Source: Deltaproteobacteria bacterium
GTDB lineage: Bacteria; Desulfobacterota; SM23-61
Direction: 5' to 3'
NCBI GenBank assembly: GCA_026388915.1
Contig: JAPLIW010000712.1
Span: 1 to 16,451, forward strand
Length of the DNA stretch: 16,451 nucleotides
The notes below the pieces were generated by a model that saw only the letters and a list, made by a program, of their open reading frames with translations, ran no database searches and was not told the DNA's origin. Of this stretch, positions 14,247 through 16,451 are shown one piece after another. The translations under genes were made by a program, and so were the position numbers. How positions within the stretch are numbered: position 1 is the first letter of the stretch; each line of letters opens with the position of its first letter.

Positions 14247-14264
14247 CGCAGAGAACGCAGAGAA
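14247..14264. repeat. Short tandem cgcagagaa repeat upstream of rbfA
   Basis: Two exact copies of cgcagagaa (14247-14255, 14256-14264) lie 15 bases before the rbfA start. The pattern TTCTCTGCGTTCTCTGCGGTTAAG is reminiscent of an interspersed element. Its inner edge supplies the TTAAGG used as the rbfA ribosome binding site. Confidence 0.55.
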
Positions 14265-14286
14265 CATCCATAAATTTAGAAAAACC

Positions 14287-15646
14287 CAGCGTTGTCCGGT
14301 TAAGAAATTGCAATGACTGTATGAGGCAAAAAATGTGAAAAATATTTTGGAGATGGTGTCACTTTTGTCTTGACATCCAAGCAAAAGTTTGTAACTGCCA
14401 CCTCGTAACTATTTGATATTAAATGAGATTACGAGGATGCCCTACACCATCAAACCCAAAAACAAAAAAGAAAAAAGAAAAAAAACACCCTCATTTAAAA
14501 AATTGACCCAACCCGTGAATGACATCATGCCAAATATTTCACCCCTCAAGGCCCGTGGGAACAAACCCCTGCAGATGACCTTTGAAGACCAACTCAACGC
14601 CTTAATCTACTTTCACCTCGAAGAACACTCCTCCGGGCGGCATCTCCTGCAAGCTCTGAAAGAAGACGATTTCGCCCGCAACGAAATCGCCCCCCAGGAG
14701 GGGATCGAAAAGAGCAGTTTCTTCGAAGCTATCAATACCCGAGGTCTGGAACAACTCCTGGAGGTTTTTGAAGCCCTCTATCCCAAAGCCACCCGCATTC
14801 TCCCCCGGGAATCCAGCAACCTGGGAGATCTGGTCAGCATTGATGGGTCCCTGATCGATGCCGTTCTCTCCATGACCTGGGCCGACTACCGGGAGGGCGC
14901 TAAGAAAGCCAAAGTCCATGTCGGCTTTGATCTGAATCACTCCATTCCCTCCCGGATCTTCCTCACCGCGGGCAAGGCCGATGAGCGTCCTTGGGCCCAC
15001 AAGATCCTAGCGCCAGGGCAAACCGGCGTTCTGGATCGGTACTACCAATGCCATAAGAACTTCGACCTCTGGCAGACCGAAGGAAAACACTTTGTCTGCC
15101 GGATTAAGGCCCGTACGAAGAAAACGGTTATCCGCCCCCTGGAAGTGAAGCCGGATAACTTCATCTTTTATGACGCCATCGTTCTCCTCGGAACCCCCGG
15201 TGTGAACCAAACCGCAAAAGAGCTGCGGGTGATTGCCTACCGGATTGGTCCCAAAGAATACTGGATTGCCACCGACCGGTTCGACCTTTCCGCCGAGCAA
15301 ATCGCCACAATTTATAAGCTCCGTTGGAACATCGAAGTCTTTTTTGCCTGGTGGAAACGCCATCTGAAAGTGTACCATCTGATTGCCAGGAGTTGGTATG
15401 GGCTCCTGGTCCAAATTCTCTCAGGGCTGATTACGTACCTCCTTCTGGCGATTTATTGTCACGAGCAATACCGCGAAAAAGTGAGCATCAAAAGAGTCCG
15501 GGAGCTACGGATCAAGATCCAAAATGAAGCTCGCACCACAGAACTTATGGACCAGGAAAAACATAGTCCAGGCAATAACCAATTTTCAATCTCTGCAAAA
15601 ACCTAACCGGACAATGCTGATGCAAAAACCTAACCGGACAATGCTG
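14287..15646 (+). mobile_element. IS4-family insertion sequence with duplicated right end
   Basis: A terminal inverted repeat pair bounds the transposase gene. The left end begins CAGCGTTGTCCGGTTAAG at 14287; the right end reads CAGCATTGTCCGGTTAGG on the minus strand, ending at 15619 and again at 15646. Sixteen of the first 18 positions match, with weaker similarity further in (TTGCA in both). The right end is present twice as a perfect 27-base tandem duplication. The transposase stop codon lies inside the first copy. No target-site duplication was found for either right boundary. Size is about 1.33 or 1.36 kb. It separates rbfA from the AT-rich region on the right. Confidence 0.85.
14437..15606 (+). 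CDS. IS4-family DDE transposase
   Basis: A 389-residue transposase that cuts and rejoins the IS ends. The DDE triad is visible: Asp136 in LVSIDGSLID, Asp200 in GVLDRYYQC, and Glu300. Glu300 is in a perfect YREK signature, Y-x2-R-x3-E-x6-K, from YKLRWNIEVFFAWWK (293-307), which defines the IS4 family. The roughly 100 residues between the second Asp and Glu match the beta-strand insertion of that family. The N-terminus is very lysine-rich (KPKNKKEKRKK) and includes an A8 run at 14478-14485, a possible slippage site. An in-frame TTG at 14413 would add eight residues; ATG at 14437 is preferred but lacks a strong ribosome binding site. No disrupting stop is seen, so the element may be active. Confidence 0.93.
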   Translation: MPYTIKPKNKKEKRKKTPSFKKLTQPVNDIMPNISPLKARGNKPLQMTFEDQLNALIYFHLEEHSSGRHLLQALKEDDFARNEIAPQEGIEKSSFFEAINTRGLEQLLEVFEALYPKATRILPRESSNLGDLVSIDGSLIDAVLSMTWADYREGAKKAKVHVGFDLNHSIPSRIFLTAGKADERPWAHKILAPGQTGVLDRYYQCHKNFDLWQTEGKHFVCRIKARTKKTVIRPLEVKPDNFIFYDAIVLLGTPGVNQTAKELRVIAYRIGPKEYWIATDRFDLSAEQIATIYKLRWNIEVFFAWWKRHLKVYHLIARSWYGLLVQILSGLITYLLLAIYCHEQYREKVSIKRVRELRIKIQNEARTTELMDQEKHSPGNNQFSISAKT

Positions 15647-15647
15647 A
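15594..15647. repeat. Perfect 27-bp tandem duplication of the IS right end
   Basis: Bases 15594-15620 and 15621-15647 are identical. Each unit holds one complete right terminal inverted repeat, from tgcaaaaacctaaccgg through acaatgctga. The transposase TAA (15604-15606) is in the first unit. Confidence 0.95.
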
Positions 15648-15751
15648 AAAAATGTAAAAGACTATGACATTTTTCCGATTTTAACAGTTTTCTTTCCGCT
15701 CCTGTCATGGGCTTCAAATTAATATTTTGATTCTTTTATCTATTGCACATT

Positions 15752-15821
15752 AAACCATCTGCAACCTCAATGGTCAAGTGATAATTTAACTTCTTGACGC
15801 TTTACAGCAGATAAACAAAAA
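15752..15821. repeat. Diverged direct repeat, copy 1
   Basis: Aligned without gaps to 16163-16232, it matches at 52 of 70 positions. The most conserved blocks are aaaccatctgcaa and cttgacgctttacag. Weaker similarity continues on both sides. Confidence 0.7.
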
Positions 15822-16077
15822 GTTGCCTCCCCTTTCTTTCTTCTGTTTCAAAAGGGGCCATCAAAATATTTTCTCTACAGGTCTTCTGCTTCTCTTCAAT
15901 TTGACTGATCTCCCTATAGCGATTTCCGTGCCAAGGGTTGAAGGTTTTATAATGGCAAGCAAGTCTTGAAAAGAAATAGGAAATGTAATAAACTGCCGGA
16001 TGTTTACTAGCTTTTGTGTAAAGGTTGCTATAGACCAGTTTCCATAGCAATAGCGCATGGGTTCCACACCCTTTCAT
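15802..16077 (-). CDS. Doubtful small open frame in diverged repeat
   Basis: A 91-codon frame, not matched to any family I know. Part of it (PWHGNRYREISQIEEK) resembles the translation of the right-hand copy (LWKEIAYRFSSVEGVK, minus strand near 16281-16329), and both frames end in leucines before a stop. The right-hand copy has internal stops. Either both are decaying copies of a small gene or the similarity reflects a non-coding duplicated unit. No clear ribosome binding site precedes the ATG. Confidence 0.2.
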   Translation of the reverse strand: MKGCGTHALLLWKLVYSNLYTKASKHPAVYYISYFFSRLACHYKTFNPWHGNRYREISQIEEKQKTCRENILMAPFETEERKGRQLFVYLL

Positions 16078-16162
16078 CTTTCTAGTTCAACAACTTTTTG
16101 ACACTATTCTCGCCGTCCCCGATAAATTCAAAAACTTTTGATTTTGCAAACTTTTTATTTTC

Positions 16163-16232
16163 AAACCATCTGCAAGCCCTACGGTGGAATGATCATATTA
16201 ATACTTGACGGTTTACAGTAAGTGACCAAAAA
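16163..16232. repeat. Diverged direct repeat, copy 2
   Basis: This is the partner of 15752-15821, offset by exactly 411 bases. Conserved blocks are aaaccatctgcaa and cttgacggtttacag. The copy appears to continue past the window edge. Confidence 0.7.
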
Positions 16233-16451
16233 ACGGTCCGCTCCCCCCTCTTTTTCAAGTAAGGTCATCGATAGCTCTGCCTTATTTGACACCCTCCACC
16301 GATGAAAAGCGATAAGCAATTTCCTTCCAAAGAAAAATACCTTCTTTTTAGCCGGGAGTCCGTCTATTGATTCTAAAACGGCCTATGCAGTTTTCATCCC
16401 ATTCCAAGCAAAATCTTTTCGGAAAGAATACCTTTGCCAGGGCGCTTATGA

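Larger units (their letters stand above)
15648..16451. other. AT-rich region without a convincing gene
   Basis: About 800 bases with base composition visibly more AT-rich than the housekeeping block. No conserved protein, RNA gene or terminator is recognised. Its main content is a diverged direct duplication with an offset of about 411 bases. Given the IS at its left edge and the missing infB, it may be an acquired or rearranged stretch (inference). Confidence 0.6.

Noticed and set aside
14232..14384. A longer N-terminus for RbfA
   Set aside because: It would read through the cgcagagaa repeat and into the IS left end; the ATG at 14231 has a good ribosome binding site and gives the family length.
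14370..14397. TTGACA upstream of the transposase as a promoter
   Set aside because: The -35 box is perfect, but no acceptable -10 box is found 15-19 bases downstream.
15620..15660. Target-site duplication of the IS
   Set aside because: A-rich flanks (gaaaaacc on the left, gaaaaaatg on the right) look alike, but no exact repeat of 8-12 bases abuts both ends.

Overview
The window reads as a piece of a GC-rich bacterial chromosome, most likely an anaerobic member of the former Deltaproteobacteria (Desulfobacterota, Syntrophobacter/Syntrophus-like). That placement is inference. It rests on the pairing of family III CoA-transferases with an acyl-CoA carboxyltransferase, on the gene order rbfA-nrnA-truB-rpsO-pnp-M16 peptidase-dut, and on the many short interspersed repeats between genes. 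No rRNA, tRNA or CRISPR array was found.

Layout. (1) 2-3848, plus strand: a catabolic cluster with the 3' part of a CaiB/BaiF CoA-transferase, a biotin-dependent-type carboxyltransferase, a decayed C-terminal scrap of another CoA-transferase, and a complete CoA-transferase. It ends in a long hairpin followed by a T-run. (2) 3893-5255, minus strand: a QueG-like iron-sulfur protein and a zinc-ribbon thioredoxin (trxC type), separated by a palindromic interspersed repeat. (3) 5545-6991, plus strand: uppP and a DedA-family gene one base apart, both membrane proteins. (4) 6993-14231, minus strand: a long housekeeping block. In transcription order it is rbfA, nrnA, truB, rpsO, pnp, an M16 zinc protease, dut and a FmdB-type zinc-ribbon gene. 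Its ribosome maturation, pseudouridylation, ribosomal protein and RNA decay genes form a well-known conserved cluster; rbfA/nrnA, nrnA/truB and M16/dut overlap. (5) 14287-15646: an IS4-family insertion sequence with an intact transposase and a right terminal repeat present twice in tandem. It sits 55 bp upstream of rbfA, where infB would normally be. (6) 15648-16451: an AT-rich stretch with no convincing gene. It carries two diverged copies of one unit about 411 bp apart.

The most interesting points are: a tryptophan at the acyl-specificity position of the carboxyltransferase; the CoA-transferase remnant; conservative changes at metal-site motifs (HxxDH in the M16 protease, NPEGD in NrnA); several distinct families of intergenic repeats, two of which supply codons or reading-frame extension to genes; the duplicated IS end; and the diverged 411-bp duplication at the right edge. 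I did not find convincing evidence of a wholly new multi-gene system.
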